A stretch of DNA of 64,000 nt from Pleurostoma richardsiae (taxonomy: Eukaryota > Ascomycota > Sordariomycetes > Calosphaeriales > Pleurostomataceae), in the NCBI GenBank assembly GCA_030052745.1, contig JANBVO010000043.1:1-64000 (forward strand). Direction: 5' to 3'. Below are positions 12,081 through 27,119 of this stretch, piece after piece. Position numbers and translations under genes: made by a program. Every line of letters begins with the position of its first letter. Position 1 is the first letter of the stretch. Below the pieces are notes generated by a model. That model was not told the DNA's origin. It worked only from the letters and a program-made list of their open reading frames with translations, and did no database searches.

Positions 12081-15000
12081 TTCTCCTTGTCGCCGAAGAC
12101 GTGCGACTGTGAGAGAGACCCCGGTGTCCGCGGTTTCTTTGTCTCCTTCCCCATCAAGAGACGGTCACCCGCGCCACCACGAAACACGGATGACTTTTTC
12201 GATGATGGAGAGGCAAGGAGAGGGCTTCTTTCTGGCCCCGTGCTCTCCACCGATTGGAGGGGATGGCTGAGGGCCGCGGAGCCGTCATTGGCTCGCCACC
12301 CGTCATCTTCCAAGATGAGAATGTGTTTGCGTCGGGGGCGGCAGGACAGGCATAAGGGATGCATCGTTGTCTCAAAGAAGCAAATGGGAGTCCACGCGGG
12401 GAGCCACGGAGAAGGTTACCGTATGCAGCCGCATTTGGCACGGGGCCACCGACTGCGCGAGTGAACGTGCCCAGAACAATGCGGGTGGCATCGGGAGGCT
12501 TCCCTCGAGTCGACTCGGGCTGATCTTCCGAACCCCTCGTCTTCTCGTAACTCCGCCAGGGCCATGAGACAGATTTCGGCGCTTCTACAGGGAGGGGATT
12601 GTGGTGCATTTACAGGTATGGTTGGATCGCGTGGGTTCAGGGGGGTGCCGTGTAGATACAACGTAACCCGGGCGCAAGTTGGGAACATCCCATGTAAAAG
12701 GAGAATCGGCCTGTGCGAGACGAACCACGTGTTGAGAGCGCCCCCGAAAAGCTGCGCAACCATCCGGATCGCTCACGTGGGGTCTCGGCCAATATCGCAA
12801 CCCCAAAGAAATTGTCAGGAGGCGCCTCCAAGGTCCCAGTTGTTGAGGTGGACGTGGCTGATCTATCTCACGCCGCATTCGCGCCCAAGTCTCTTCCGCC
12901 CTGTCGGTGTGGACACTATAGAAGGCTTTCTTCCTGCGTGCCGGCCGGCCGGCCACTCAAGTGTGCCGCGGCCTGCGGCCTGGCCTTGGCCCGGCGAGCC
13001 TGGGCATCATGCAAGCAGCGACGAATGTGGGAGGTCGTCATTTCAATTCAGGTGTGGCCTGTGTGTGCCGTACTGCGTCAGCACACCGTCGACAGGCACC
13101 GTGCCACCAGACAAGAGACATTGATGAAGCTGCGGAAGCGACGCGCGTTGGGGTCACCTGCAGCATCCATCATACGTAGCTCATATCTCCGTCTGCATTA
13201 CTGCGTTCGCTGCATTCATTTTCAGAGCCGACAAGCGACCTTGCGACAAATGCACCGCATGCATGCATGTAAGGTAAGTTAGGTACCTATGCAAATAGGT
13301 ACTTAGGTACTTGCTGCTTGTGCCGCACCGCATTCTATCGGCAATCGGACTTGGCGAGCTCCATGCTCAACAAGGCACGGTGGTTGTCCTGTCAAGCAAG
13401 CCGCTCGTTCTGGATCTTAAGACAAGGAAGCTGTGGACCACAGGTGGGTTCCTTCCTCTTGTGCATAGTAGAGTAACACAGTACCTCATAACATGATGGG
13501 AGGTAATGGTACCTGGTGCACAGTATTTACCTGTACGTACCCGGGCAAGCTACCACTGGCAGCTGTTCCTGGTACCGTACGTGGGAGGTACCGTGTCTTT
13601 CCCACGTCCCAAGTCTCAACCTGCCTGAGATCCCCTCGAGTCGGACCTCGGCCACGGGTCCGCGGCAACTTGAATCCCGCTGGAAACACCTCTCGGCTGA
13701 CGTTCCGCCCTCGACAGCACTCCGCACATCAGCATTTTACACTACAGGGTCGCACCCAAATCTGCATGCGAGCCCGTGGAGTTGTGGACCGTCGCCAGAG
13801 TCCTGGAGACGAGGAGTTTCCTATTCGAGCCCCTTCGCAATCTTTGAATGGGTCGGCTTTTTCTGGGAGCCGCTGTTGGAGCGATTGATCATGTCTCTCA
13901 TCCTAGAACCCGGTCGGCCAGCACAGCTCTGGAATCAATTGTACGTCGTCACGGCTTCCTCCGCCATCCTTCATGCAGGCGCGATGCCATATCAAGCCAA
14001 TCGCCCAAACACTTGAAGGGGGTTGGGAAGGCTACTGCTTCATCCAGTGGATACCGCAGAGAGCAACCAAGGAGCGACGCCACGGCCAGGTGACGTGACT
14101 GACGGGTGGATGTTCCTGACTACTGTCAGTTCTAGGCCGCTACTTACCAGGGCGCCGCACTTTTACCAAGTCAACGTTAGCCTTCACCGCATTGTGCCAT
14201 CGACAGCGACGCTCGGCTGCAATGAGCTTGGGATTAGAATACAACTACCGCCTCCTGTGATCGAAGTCTTACACGTAGCGACAGAAAGTCATCCAAAGAA
14301 GGCAGAGAATACTCACCCTCGCATGCATCTCGGATGTATTCGCTGACCGTGCAGAGGCGGGAGGGACCACACGGTCTACGGAGCTACCTTGACGATGTAT
14401 ATAGTACTGTACTCCGTAATGGCTCAGGTCTAGCCAGGGCCCTTGTGGCTGGCTGTTCCATCTCCCACCCACGTAAGGTGCACATTTTTACAGAACCGCC
14501 CCCCCTCGATTGGAATGACAGCTGACCACGACCTTCTCTCAGGATGGAGACAGACTTGCCCAGAACCTCGTTCCAAGACAACATCAACCCTCGACACTCT
14601 GATGTCTTCTTGGTGGTCTATTTCACCGCTCAGTGGAACCATCCAGTTGCGATTGGTTGTTACATACTGCGGACTTGCCGAGAATACAGATTGCTGTTTA
14701 TCACATACGCATACGGGTGGTGTCACGCCGCTTTGACAAGATACCCGTTCAGCCGACGCGCAAGGCCGGCACCCTTCTACGGCCAGAGGCTCGATGAGTC
14801 TCGTTCAGCTTGACGGACGTCGGGCAGCGATAGCCGTGGGAGTGGGACGCACATTTATTGGTACTCCTCAGTACTCTATCTCATCTTCGCGCGATATCAA
14901 ACAATAGTTGCCTCAGGTAAGGCGTATTATTCTCTGCGATACCAGTGCAACAGGCTCGGCTAATCCTCTTGGGGCAAGCCGCTCGATGGTCTATCTCATA

Positions 15001-18000
15001 GCCCAGTCTTGATTCGGTACCAGCCTGCCAGTATCTGTTAGAGGTTCCATTCTGAAGAGATGGGTGGTCGAGAGCGGAACTCGCGTCTTTTGATCTGCCA
15101 ATCTGCTCCTAGTCCAGCGCACTGCTTCTCCCCCCCTCCAGAGTAGTACATCTTTACCACGCCGATGCCACTAGCTCCCGTTGGCACCAACCACCAAGAG
15201 GCATTTGCGCCGTCCGAGTTCCCCGCGTCGCCAGGCCCATGCAAGAAAGCTCGGCTTCCTCTGCCCAACTAGAAGTTGCCTAGTCCTTTCCGCCGTGGTG
15301 GTAGCGAAGGGAAGCCAACCGACTGCCACTATTGCGCCAGCGATCAAGCGCCGCAGCGAACGCCAGCTCTGTCCCTTCAGCCTAGTCCTCCTGTCAAGCT
15401 GGGCTATGCCCGGTTTCGACAGTGGTCAATAACACAACATAGGCTCGCAGGTACCTGTTTCCACGTGACAGCGCAGCAAGATCTGGCCTTCATCGGACTT
15501 GACCGTGTGGCTGGACGACAACGGTGGACTACGTAACGTTATCAGCTGGTGGTCTGCGGATCCGTATCCGTACATACACTGACCGCCTCCGGCCAACTCC
15601 CTGGCAGCCAGGGCAGCCTGGGTATCGAGCAACCTAATCTCCGAGCGCACGTCGACTGGAGTCATTAGTCAGAACATCCGCTCCGGCATCCTGATTTGTT
15701 CTTTGACGCACCAAACCCTCCCACTCGGCATATACTTGCGGCGGGCAAGATCCAGACAAAAAAATGAAAGGATAATAGATATGACACCGCCTGCGTGAGG
15801 CAAGCTCCTCTCATTGGGGTTCGCGAAAGCTTATTCGGCGGTGGGCTCATCCCGATCATCGCTGAACAGCGAGTCATGCCCATCCCTGCTTGTCCAGAGT
15901 CACCGGAAGCGAAAAGATTGTGATACGGAACCCTCGACCGAGATCTACGGGTCCTGCGATCCGAAGACTGGCCGGTCGGACCCGTCAGAGGATTCCGAGT
16001 GCCACGCGACTCGTTATTGGGGTCGAGAATCGCAAGTGCTCCACGACAGTCTGTCGTAACTCCTCGGATGCCTGACTCTCGAAAACACCCCTTTGTGGCG
16101 TTGCCGTCGTTCTTCCGTCCGTTGGGTACGTGTACAATGCGACTTACTGAGTACATCCACTGAATGATTCTTGCCTGCTACAACTGGGTTTATGGGTTGT
16201 CATGTACATAGTAGGGCACGAGTCGGCATCTGCCACCTTCTTGGCCCTGTCCTTCCTTCCGCCATCCCCGTGTCGGATCGGTGCATGACGGTGTACGTCG
16301 TATGAGGAGCTGATGATGCTGATATGCACAGGCAACCGGTCACAAAATGCCTTGTTGGATGGCGTTCCGGCACCCTCTCGGCACCACAACAGTTTTCCGT
16401 CCACCTGTCATTCGACACTGTTCCGGTGTCGGGGAATTGCAACAGCCACTGTCTGCGCGCGCTGACTTCCCTGCTGCTGTGGTCCCTACCAGCGCACGCG
16501 ATTTCTCAGCCACGGCCCTTCGGCTGTCTGCTACCGTCAGCTCTCCACCGCCTCCGTCATCACATACGGAGTACTCCGCAGGGTATCTATCTCCCCGCCG
16601 AGTCGCGGCTGGAAGCAGCAAATGGGCCACCCAGTTGACAATGTCTTGCTCCTTATTCGTGGTGTTCATGAGTCGCTAGAAACGGCATACCTGGCGACCT
16701 CCCCCACTTTCCAGCGTGTGTAGTCTCTGCCTACTACGGAAGTACGTTCGTTAAAGCCGCCACTGGGTACCCTCACAGTGTATCGTGCAGGGGATCTCAC
16801 GTTCTGCGAAGCAGCCAACTTCACCGCCGTTACGAGCTGAAGTCCTGGAGACCTGGGAGAGAACCAGTCTACGCTAGAGGCGACTTCTGGGACAGACCCC
16901 TGTCGGATAGCATGCGATGGTCTGTCTCCACTAAGCTGCTGCTGCGCGAGCTCGAAGCGAGAGGGCGAAAGCACTGAAGGATCCAATTCAGTGCGTACCT
17001 CGTACAGAGCACACCACAGACGTACCCGGCACACACACAAGCCGCACAGCGAATGCCATGTGCGACATCATGAGGCTGCCGCTGATCACATCTCAAGCAT
17101 GGGCCGGCACGATTGCGGCGCCGTATGGCGCCCGTTGGCCTTCCCGTGCGGAAGCGGTCGTCTGCTAGAATTTCGCGGCGGGAGCGCTGCTCTTGCTGCC
17201 ATCGTCCGTCTAGCACGGAGCAGGCTACAGCAGCCACGGGGCGTTGGGCTTCCTTGGCTCGACTCCAGCGAAGTTAGCAACGCCCCTTGATACACCGACT
17301 AGCGAAAAGGCTAAGAAGAGCCAATCGCATTTCTGGCTGTGGCTCCGGAGACGGTGGCAGAGAGACGGCGTGCGAGTAGCGCTTCGGCACAGAGTAGACG
17401 TCCGGCTGATAGCCATGAGATGTGCTCTCTTTTGGCTCCCGCGTGTAGTTGCGCAGGCCAAAGCCCGTTCAAAGGGCCGGGCCTAAGGCTGTCTCAACGC
17501 CGGCGGCAACATAGAGTACGTTTTCAACGGGGAAGGGAACGGCAATAGCAACAGGCTCAGGGTCCTCAACGGTTCGCGGCTTCTATTCAGAATGGCACAT
17601 CTCCTTCTATGGTACAGACACCGACTCTATCATCTACTCGCCTTTGTCACGAGCGCATCTGCAGTTCCCGACAGACCAATGGAATGTGCCCTGGAGAAGA
17701 CGCTCCGCGGCGTTCAGAAGAAGCCAGTGAGAAAAGGTAGCGAAAATGGAAAGCGTCATACCCTTATTCTGCTTCAGACACGGCCACAGGTTTCAATGCC
17801 AGCCGCCCTACCTGCTGCTGACACGAACGTCTGTCATCCCCATCTAGGAACTTTAATCTACAACGACATGCCAGTCCGGCTGCCATGTGGCCTGGACTGG
17901 CGCACACAACCCACTAACCGGCCGTGCATCTACTAGCCAGCTACGAACCCCCCAGGCGCAAGCCGTTCTTCGGGAAGAGTCTTAGGCGCCTCTCTTCGTC

Positions 18001-19559
18001 ATGCCTACGCCGATCTCGTGGTCTATGAGCTAGGTCCATCTGAGATCTTTGATCGTGCAGGCGACTCGATCCGCGCATGTGCCAGACGAACCTACTGGTT
18101 ACAGCTCAAAAGGAACGAGTACTGTATCAGCCCCCTGAGACATCCTGGCACCTCAGAGGAGAAAGACAAGGAAGGCAAGACAAAGGAAAGTGTGGAAGCC
18201 CTGTCTCTCAACGAGGCGTGTGCCGCCCGCCGTTAACGACTCAGGCGAGACATGTACCCGTCCTCCTGATCTGGACGTCGAGTATGTGGCTGCAGAAGAG
18301 GGGCGACGACATGTGCCGTTCCACGTCTGTATGAGTGATAATCGACGGCCTATCTCCTATTGCGTCGCAAAGCCGAACAATCATTGTCAGGGGCGGCAAC
18401 TGAGATCGGACCAGTTCCGCCCTTGCTTGTGGTCTTGTGGTTTGCTCACCCCCTACCTACTTCTGGTAGACCTGCCTTGGGCTCTTCTCATACTTGTCAC
18501 CCGTGGACGCCATCGACGTCATACACCCACGCAGGCTCCTTCACACGTAATTTCCAAGGAGTGAGCCGTACATACTGATGCCGGGAATGTGGGCGGCTCC
18601 CCGAGGAGTGGATGATCGACTAGCACCCCGTGTATCTCATCGTGCGGCCTAGCGACCTGCTGTGGCTCCAGACTTGACCACGCCGTGGCTATCTCCATCT
18701 CCTTCTATTACCCGTTTAACCGCTCGTAGCCTAGACCGGATTCAGCAACGCTTCTGGGTGAATCACTCCAGAGGCGTGTCCAACGAACCGGGAAGGCAGA
18801 CTCGCGTGTATGGTCCCCGAGGGTGGTATGTTGTGCATATTCTTGCTCTTATTGCGACTCTCTAGGTCCCGAAGGTGACTGGGTCCTCTTGGAACGAGGG
18901 CCCAGGATCGCCCGTGGATCTCCCTGCGTTACCTGAGGATCTTCCCATCTTGATCTTGATTTCTGCTGACTGACTCGAGTGAGGCGTAAACACCCCACTC
19001 GCCTCCTGCGGCGTCTCTGCCAGGCGCAAGGGGCACGGCTGGCACACAGTTCTGCGCGGGAGCACAGGAACCAGAAACATGCTGCTCCCCATTGTCTCAA
19101 CACGCAGGGCAAAAGCCTCCCTCGGGCGGGCGGCTCCATCGCCCTCGACAGCCCCTTCTCCAAAGCCCGCGTGCAGCCGTGCCATCGCCGTCCCAAATCC
19201 TGGCTTCCTACAGCCCAGAAGACTAACTAACGCACAATTCCGGCAGGGCTGAGTCCCCGATCAGAGACAGGCTGTTACCTAATCTTGAGGTCGATATTGA
19301 GATATGACAAAGTAGCCTCCCTGCCTTGTGCCGGGAACCACCCTCCAAGAGTCGTCGGTTTCCGTTGCCGGAAGCACGCTTCCCAGATTCTTGACCCGGC
19401 AAATCTGCCGCACCTTGCCGGTTTTTGTCTTTTGCGTTCTTGACAGTGCGTCCGTGTGTCTGTGTGTCTCTTTTTCCCAGCTTTCCCAGCAACATTTCTT
19501 GGCCCCTGGCACGGGGCGGGGCCCCCTCTTTGACTCCTCCGCAGTTCTCCCGAATCTGG

Positions 19560-19790
19560 GCAATCCTCCGTCGGACTGTGTGGGCTCTCCTTCTTTCTTT
19601 CTCGCCTTTCCCTTCCCTTTTGTCTCTCCCTCCTCCTCCCCCCTCCCACCCCGTTCGCGCGCCAAGCCCGGCGGTCCCCCGACTCGGTCGGACTTTGGTG
19701 CGTGTTTTTGCTATCTGCGCTAGCGAAGGGGAGAGGGTCCTCTTCCTTCTCTCCTCTTCCTCCCACTGCCCCCCCACCCTGTCGCGGACA
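19560..19790 (+). promoter_or_regulatory. Long pyrimidine-rich tract, promoter- or leader-like
   Basis: About 230 bases of the plus strand are strongly C/T-rich (runs such as CTTTCCCTTCCCTTTTGTC). In filamentous ascomycetes such tracts usually sit just upstream of or within the 5' UTR of expressed genes on the same strand. No convincing coding region follows on the plus strand before the convergent DBP2 3' end at 20732, so the tract could drive a non-coding RNA. Inference only. Confidence 0.35.
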
Positions 19791-20731
19791 CGACTCGTTT
19801 CGGGGTCTCGGGCTGTTTACTGCCTTGTCGTTAAAAGTCCAAGTGGGATGGCAGCCTGGACCTTCGGCTGTCTGCCTGCCGCAGCCGAGAGCCCACATCG
19901 GTCGGCCTGTGGAGGAGGAAGGGAACTCGAGCCGACGGCAGAGTTGCCGATCGGATGCTGTACATGCGCGAGTGCCGTTGCCGTCCCTGGAGGGGCCTCA
20001 GGGGTGATTTGGGGGGGGATCGTGGTCCCGATGGCTGGCCGTGGCATGTGCGAGCATACACGCCCCCATCGCGAGTCGGCTGAGTCTGGAGTACTCCAGA
20101 GATGATCGATCATAGTCACTGAGAAGACGGACGTAAAATAGAGAAAGCTCGCAAGCAAAGTAGCTGATATCATCAAGGTCAAATTAAGAGCTACGAATTC
20201 TCTCTACAAACCCAGAGAGACCATATCTATGTTAAAGCCAAAGAGACGGGCAGTTCCTTTTCGTCGCACCCAGCAGGATGAGCTGCCTCCTTGTAGCAGA
20301 CACTGTTAATGTCCTGCACGTTTGAGAAAGATCTACTGGGATGCCGGCGGCGACGAGCCAGGCATGACAAAGTTAGTCCCAGCCATGGCGTCCACGGTGA
20401 CCATCTCCGCGGACCTAGGTCGAAGGATGCCGAGTCCGACAAGGACATACTTTTGCTGAGGTTAGGAATCTGCGTCTCCGTCCCAGAAAGACCAAAGCCC
20501 TTGACAACAAGGGAAGCAATAGCGAGAAATATCCCCATCGTGATGACCAGGACACAAACCGTGACACTGGGGTGACGTGTCTAGCAAGCCTGAAAACCAG
20601 TGTCTACAACATCCGAAACCTGTCTACAAGAACGCCGTGATGGTGCTGAATTGTTGGATACCTCCTCGCCAGGTGTGGAGGTGACTGACTTGACTGATCC
20701 GATAGATGGACAAGGTCGTCAGTACGACTGC

Positions 20732-23187
<2,456 letters not shown>

Positions 23188-24023
23188 CGTGCGCGGATGG
23201 TGTTGTTGTGAAGGGAGGATGAGTTGTTGAGAAATCCGGATCTCGCGATAAGGGACAGGGTTTCAGGACTGGGGCGCGATCAAACTGCCGATCCGAATCA
23301 ATAGACGACAGTCGCACCGAAACTGAAATCTTGTCAGAATGAAAGGAGAGTGAAGACCACAAGAATTATCCTGATGCAGACGCGACAGGAAGAAGTTGGG
23401 TCGTGGAAACGTGGATGAGGAAGGAAGAGGTTGAAGGACGGGAGGAGGGCGAGAGGGAAGGCGAAGGCGATAGATGTTTGGGTTATCGAAATTTTTAGTT
23501 AGGCCCGCCTTGGGGCGAACAAGAAAAAAAAAAAATAGAATCCCCTTTCAGGGATTACGGCGCTGCAGTGGCCGCACGGACCTTCTTCTAGGCAGACGCA
23601 CTAGCCGCATCTGGACAAATTGTGGCTGGAATATATATATATATATTTGTCAGCCCAAAGCAGCTAATCTGCGCCTCGCCATGACGGAGAGCCACGCCAC
23701 AACCCGCGTCTCGTACGGCCATGGACCACCTGACACCCGCTCGAATGCTTCGTCCTATGCCTATCTGAGTAGTATATCTAGGTGTGCAATGTCCTCATAT
23801 CATCTTCCTGTATTTGTGGGAGAGCTCAGGTCACAGATGGGATTGTTGGGCTATCATAGATGGCCTGTGAAGGACTTCGTTCTCTGCCGTACAGTAGAAG
23901 AAGGTGTCTAATATAGTTGCAATTTCAAGCCTGACGGACCACTCTATATATGTATGTGTCTATCATGTCCTTGCTCCCGATTGTGCAATGACGCCTGAGC
24001 CGACGACTTCAGCAGTACACTGA
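23188..24023. other. Intergenic: DBP2 promoter and THI20 3' flank
   Basis: No gene seen. The 300 bases next to DBP2 form its promoter and leader. An (AT)8 run lies at 23631-23646 and an A-rich run near 23521-23537. Confidence 0.6.
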
Positions 24024-26437
24024 TCAGCTGGAAGGATACATCTCCCAGAACGCAATTTCCATCTATTGCAGACACAGCGTAAGCAAGGCATGTCAGTCCC
24101 GGATACCCAGACAGGCAATGCGTACCTTTGTGGCATGTATGAAGACCTTGACGAGTTCTTCTACTCGTGTCGGAGACTGGAGGACAGCGTGCTTCTCGAG
24201 AAGTGCTGCGTACAGCTATTAGCAATTTTCCCCAGAGGCCCTTTCAAGTGTCGATGAGGAGAAAACGTGCCTGAGCCCGTGTTTACCGCCTGCACGTAGT
24301 CCTCGGCGACGTAGTTCTCGATCCACGTCCAGTACTTGTTGCCCTCGCCGCGCACCGACCTCGCGTCGGCATGCAGCAGCTTGGCGATGGCGCCGTAACC
24401 GAGGAGGCACGGGGCCAGTGCGAGCTGGAGACCGATCCAGTCCCCCTTCATGCCGGTGTCGAGGACGAATCTTTGCGTTGTTGGATCCCCTGTTAGCGAT
24501 TGCACCCTGTGTGAGCTCAGACGGGTGAGTTCCGCCTACCTTGTGTAAGCCGTGCAAGCCTCCTTCTCCTCGGTCGCCTCCATCTGCTCCCGCGATATGC
24601 CGAACCCTTTGCAGTAGGTTATGTGTAGGTCCATCTCTCTATGGATATGCGACACGATGGCCGCGGCCTTGCATGCCTCAGCGCCTTCGAAGATTCCCAG
24701 ATGGAAGGATAGGATTAGATACTCACGCCCGCAATGTCATCCATGCTCGTGCTCTTGTATGCTGCCAGAGCATTGGCTCTCGCAAAATGAATCTACCACA
24801 GCAACACATCAGCTCACTTCCGGGGGCAGGTGAGAAAATCTTGGAAACGCACGAGGTACAGATAATCTTGAATCAAATACCCCTTGAAAGACTCTAGCGG
24901 TAGCGTCCCGTCACCCATCGCTAAGACGAAGGGATGGCTGGTGAAGCGCTCCCATACGGGAGCGACATCTGGCCGCTCCAACAGATATTCGATGAACCGG
25001 CCCCTGGATAGGGAGTCGGGTCTCAGCTTCTCTGTAAAAGTAGTTCAGGGGAAAAGGATGAACTCACGGCGCGAAGGGTAGCGTGTATGTAGAGTGGAAG
25101 TGATTCAGCGGGCCATTTCCTTTGCCCAGCCCCGGCGCCGTCCTGATAGCTGCCTCGATGTACCTGTTGGCAGACTTGACCGCCTGTGGGACGTCCATGC
25201 CCTTGGCCAGGTTAGACGCGATCGCAGCTAGCCGCCAGTCTTCTTGTCAGCCAATCGGTTCACTGACTAGTTCTTGGGAGGAAAGGAGTCTATCCTCACA
25301 AGCGAGCGAGCACCCCGTGCCGTGGGTGTTCTTCGAGTCTTGGAACGGCGTTTCGATCCTGATCGTCGCCTCCTTGCCCGCCAGCACGTCGACAACCACC
25401 TCGCTCTCCTCCGGCGTCGCCGCGGCGGTGTAATCAGCCTTGAACGGTGCGTGCCCGCCCTTGACGAGCGCCCACTCACAACCCAAGCTCTGGATCGCCT
25501 TGGCCATCGCCTCGAGTTCTGTCACGTCTCTCAGGGGGAGGTCCTCGCCCTGGCCCGCCTCCGCAAGTAGGAACCGCGCCTCGGGGATGTTGGGCGTGAA
25601 GACCGTCGCTTGCGGGATAAGGCGCGTCCGCAGCTCACGGAGCGCCTCTGGGGGCAGCAGCTGTGCGCCGGTCGTGGCTATCATGACCTGTTCGAGGGGC
25701 GATGAGATAACCCGCCCGCACGAAGAAGAGCCTGGGAGGTCTCAGAAAGCATCCTTACCGGGTCTATGACGATGTTCTTCACCTTGCGCTCTTCAAGCAC
25801 CGCGGCGACCAGCTCGATGGTCGCTGCTGATGCTAGCATGCCTTCGACGCACAGCCTCTGTCAGACAACGGGCCCCTCCATCAAGCTCACCCCGGCATCG
25901 TGATAGCCAGCCGCAGCCACGTCACAAGTGCAGAAGATGAGTTAAACTCGCGGGCAAGGCTCACCTGTCTTGACTACATCAACTCCGACATCATCGAAGC
26001 ACGCATCAATCTGCTTGCGGAGGAACTCCGGAGGGACCTGGTGGATGCCGAACACGCCCGTGGTGTTCTGCGCCGTCAGCGCCGTCGTCGCCGTCATGGC
26101 GTAGCAGCCATGGGCGGCGATGACCTTCTGATCGGCCTCAAGCCCACTGTGCAAAAAAGGAGTCAGCAACACGCAGTTAAAATCCCTACGGCATCCTGGA
26201 TGTAGCAGCTACTGCAGGAGTCTTAAAGACGCAGGAGAGGAGGGCAACCGACGCTCCGCCGGAGCTGTCTGAGCCGGCAATGACAAGCACCCGTCCACCG
26301 ACCATCTCCGGAAACGAACAAGGAAAACGCGTTATCGAACTGCCGCCCGCGTTACGATGGACGACGTTGTTCAATTCGGATATATGGGCGCTGTTGAAGG
26401 AGGGGGGCTTTCTAGAGTTCTGAAAGCTGTCAGTCAT
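24024..26437 (-). CDS. THI20: Bifunctional HMP/HMP-P kinase - TenA/thiaminase II (thiamine pathway)
   Basis: Phosphorylates hydroxymethylpyrimidine to HMP-P and HMP-PP for thiamine synthesis; the C-terminal TenA domain salvages or degrades thiamine derivatives. Exons, minus strand: 26437-26253, 26146-25965, 25841-25759, 25687-25300, 25227-25068, 25003-24853, 24792-24727, 24676-24540, 24470-24271, 24205-24126, 24062-24024 (556 aa). Kinase: GSDSSGGAG at residues 55-63, then VGVDVVKTGM, IVIDP, VKGGHAPF, and NTHGTGCSLASAIASN near 270-285 with the catalytic Cys. TenA domain: GRFIEYLLERPDV, YLIQDYLYL, a conserved TYCKGFG cysteine, CLLGYGAIA, NKYWTWIENYVAEDY, and MEIAFWEMY at the end. The two-domain order matches yeast Thi20/21. 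Splicing is unusual: intron 1 uses donor GTCGGT, intron 9 is GC-AG, and introns 7 and 8 use GAG and AAG acceptors. Models were chosen because only these sites restore the conserved domain. No TPP riboswitch core was seen upstream. Confidence 0.93.
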
Positions 26438-27119
26438 AGTGGGGGCGGGGTCCTCTTCACTTTTCTAGATCCTGAGCTTGGCTTCTGCTGTCAATCGACT
26501 GACCTTAGTTCCCGAATCCTCCAGACATAAACTGCTAGGCTCTGCATCTAGTCGGGCCTTTGCTACTCTAAGAACTCAGATCGCATGTTTCGCTAGGCCA
26601 TGCATGCTAAATTGCCTGGGAACGGTTTCTGCAGGAACACTAACTTGGTAATATGGGGCAGCCGGTAACGCATCCGACATTCTCGCCGAGATGGGTGAGC
26701 GAGTTTTACAGCACGATCACCAGCGGAATCCAAGGTCAATGTTTGTTTCCTATTTCATTTCAACCCGCTCAGTGCTACCTACCTCCGAGAACGGATACTC
26801 TCCTTTGCCATCCGGAGAGAAAATGGACTTCATATGCCGTCGACTCCTTTCCCTGATCTTCCCTGGTTCCATATCCATCCATACACCTTCTTGATACAAT
26901 GAGTAGAATATAAAGTTGATATATGTGTTTCAGCCGCTGAAACGCCGCGGCTTCACGCCCACCTTCTCCCCGAAGATTGCCATCCTCTTATAGCCGTTGC
27001 AGGCACGTAACATATGCAAGCAAATCCGGCCATCATGTTGTCGTACAAATACAGAGGTCGCCGGTCGCGTCTCTGGGTTCGCCCAAGTCGTTGACCCTTT
27101 TCATTGACAAGCGGGGTGT
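26438..27119. other. Intergenic: THI20 promoter and Rictor 3' flank
   Basis: No gene seen. Both neighbours are on the minus strand, so this holds the THI20 promoter and the Rictor 3' end. Confidence 0.6.

Larger units (their letters stand above)
7474..20731. other. Gene-empty region of about 13 kb upstream of CON7
   Basis: No conserved protein, splice-consistent gene or tRNA could be read on either strand; frames longer than 150 codons (for example 12564-13124 and 12713-13282, plus) overlap each other and lack recognisable domains. Purine-rich plus-strand stretches near 8340-8420 and 9885-9925 are pyrimidine-rich on the minus strand, as in fungal promoters or leaders of a minus-strand transcript such as CON7. 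A 24-base C run sits at 12057-12080, a strongly pyrimidine-rich plus-strand stretch at 19560-19790, and exact TACTCCGTA/TACGGAGTA copies at 8772, 14410 and 16565. It may hold long UTRs or non-coding RNAs, which cannot be told from sequence alone. Confidence 0.6.

Noticed and set aside
12564-13282. Two overlapping plus-strand frames of 186 and 189 codons
   Set aside because: They overlap in different frames with similar arginine/proline-rich composition and no homology; chance frames.
19223-20105. Frames of 184-226 codons on both strands around the pyrimidine tract
   Set aside because: Explained by the biased composition of the tract (S/P/F-rich on plus, K/R/E-rich on minus).
26438-26700. TPP riboswitch upstream of THI20
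   Set aside because: The conserved CUGAGA, ACC and GCGNAGGGA elements could not be found in order on the minus strand.
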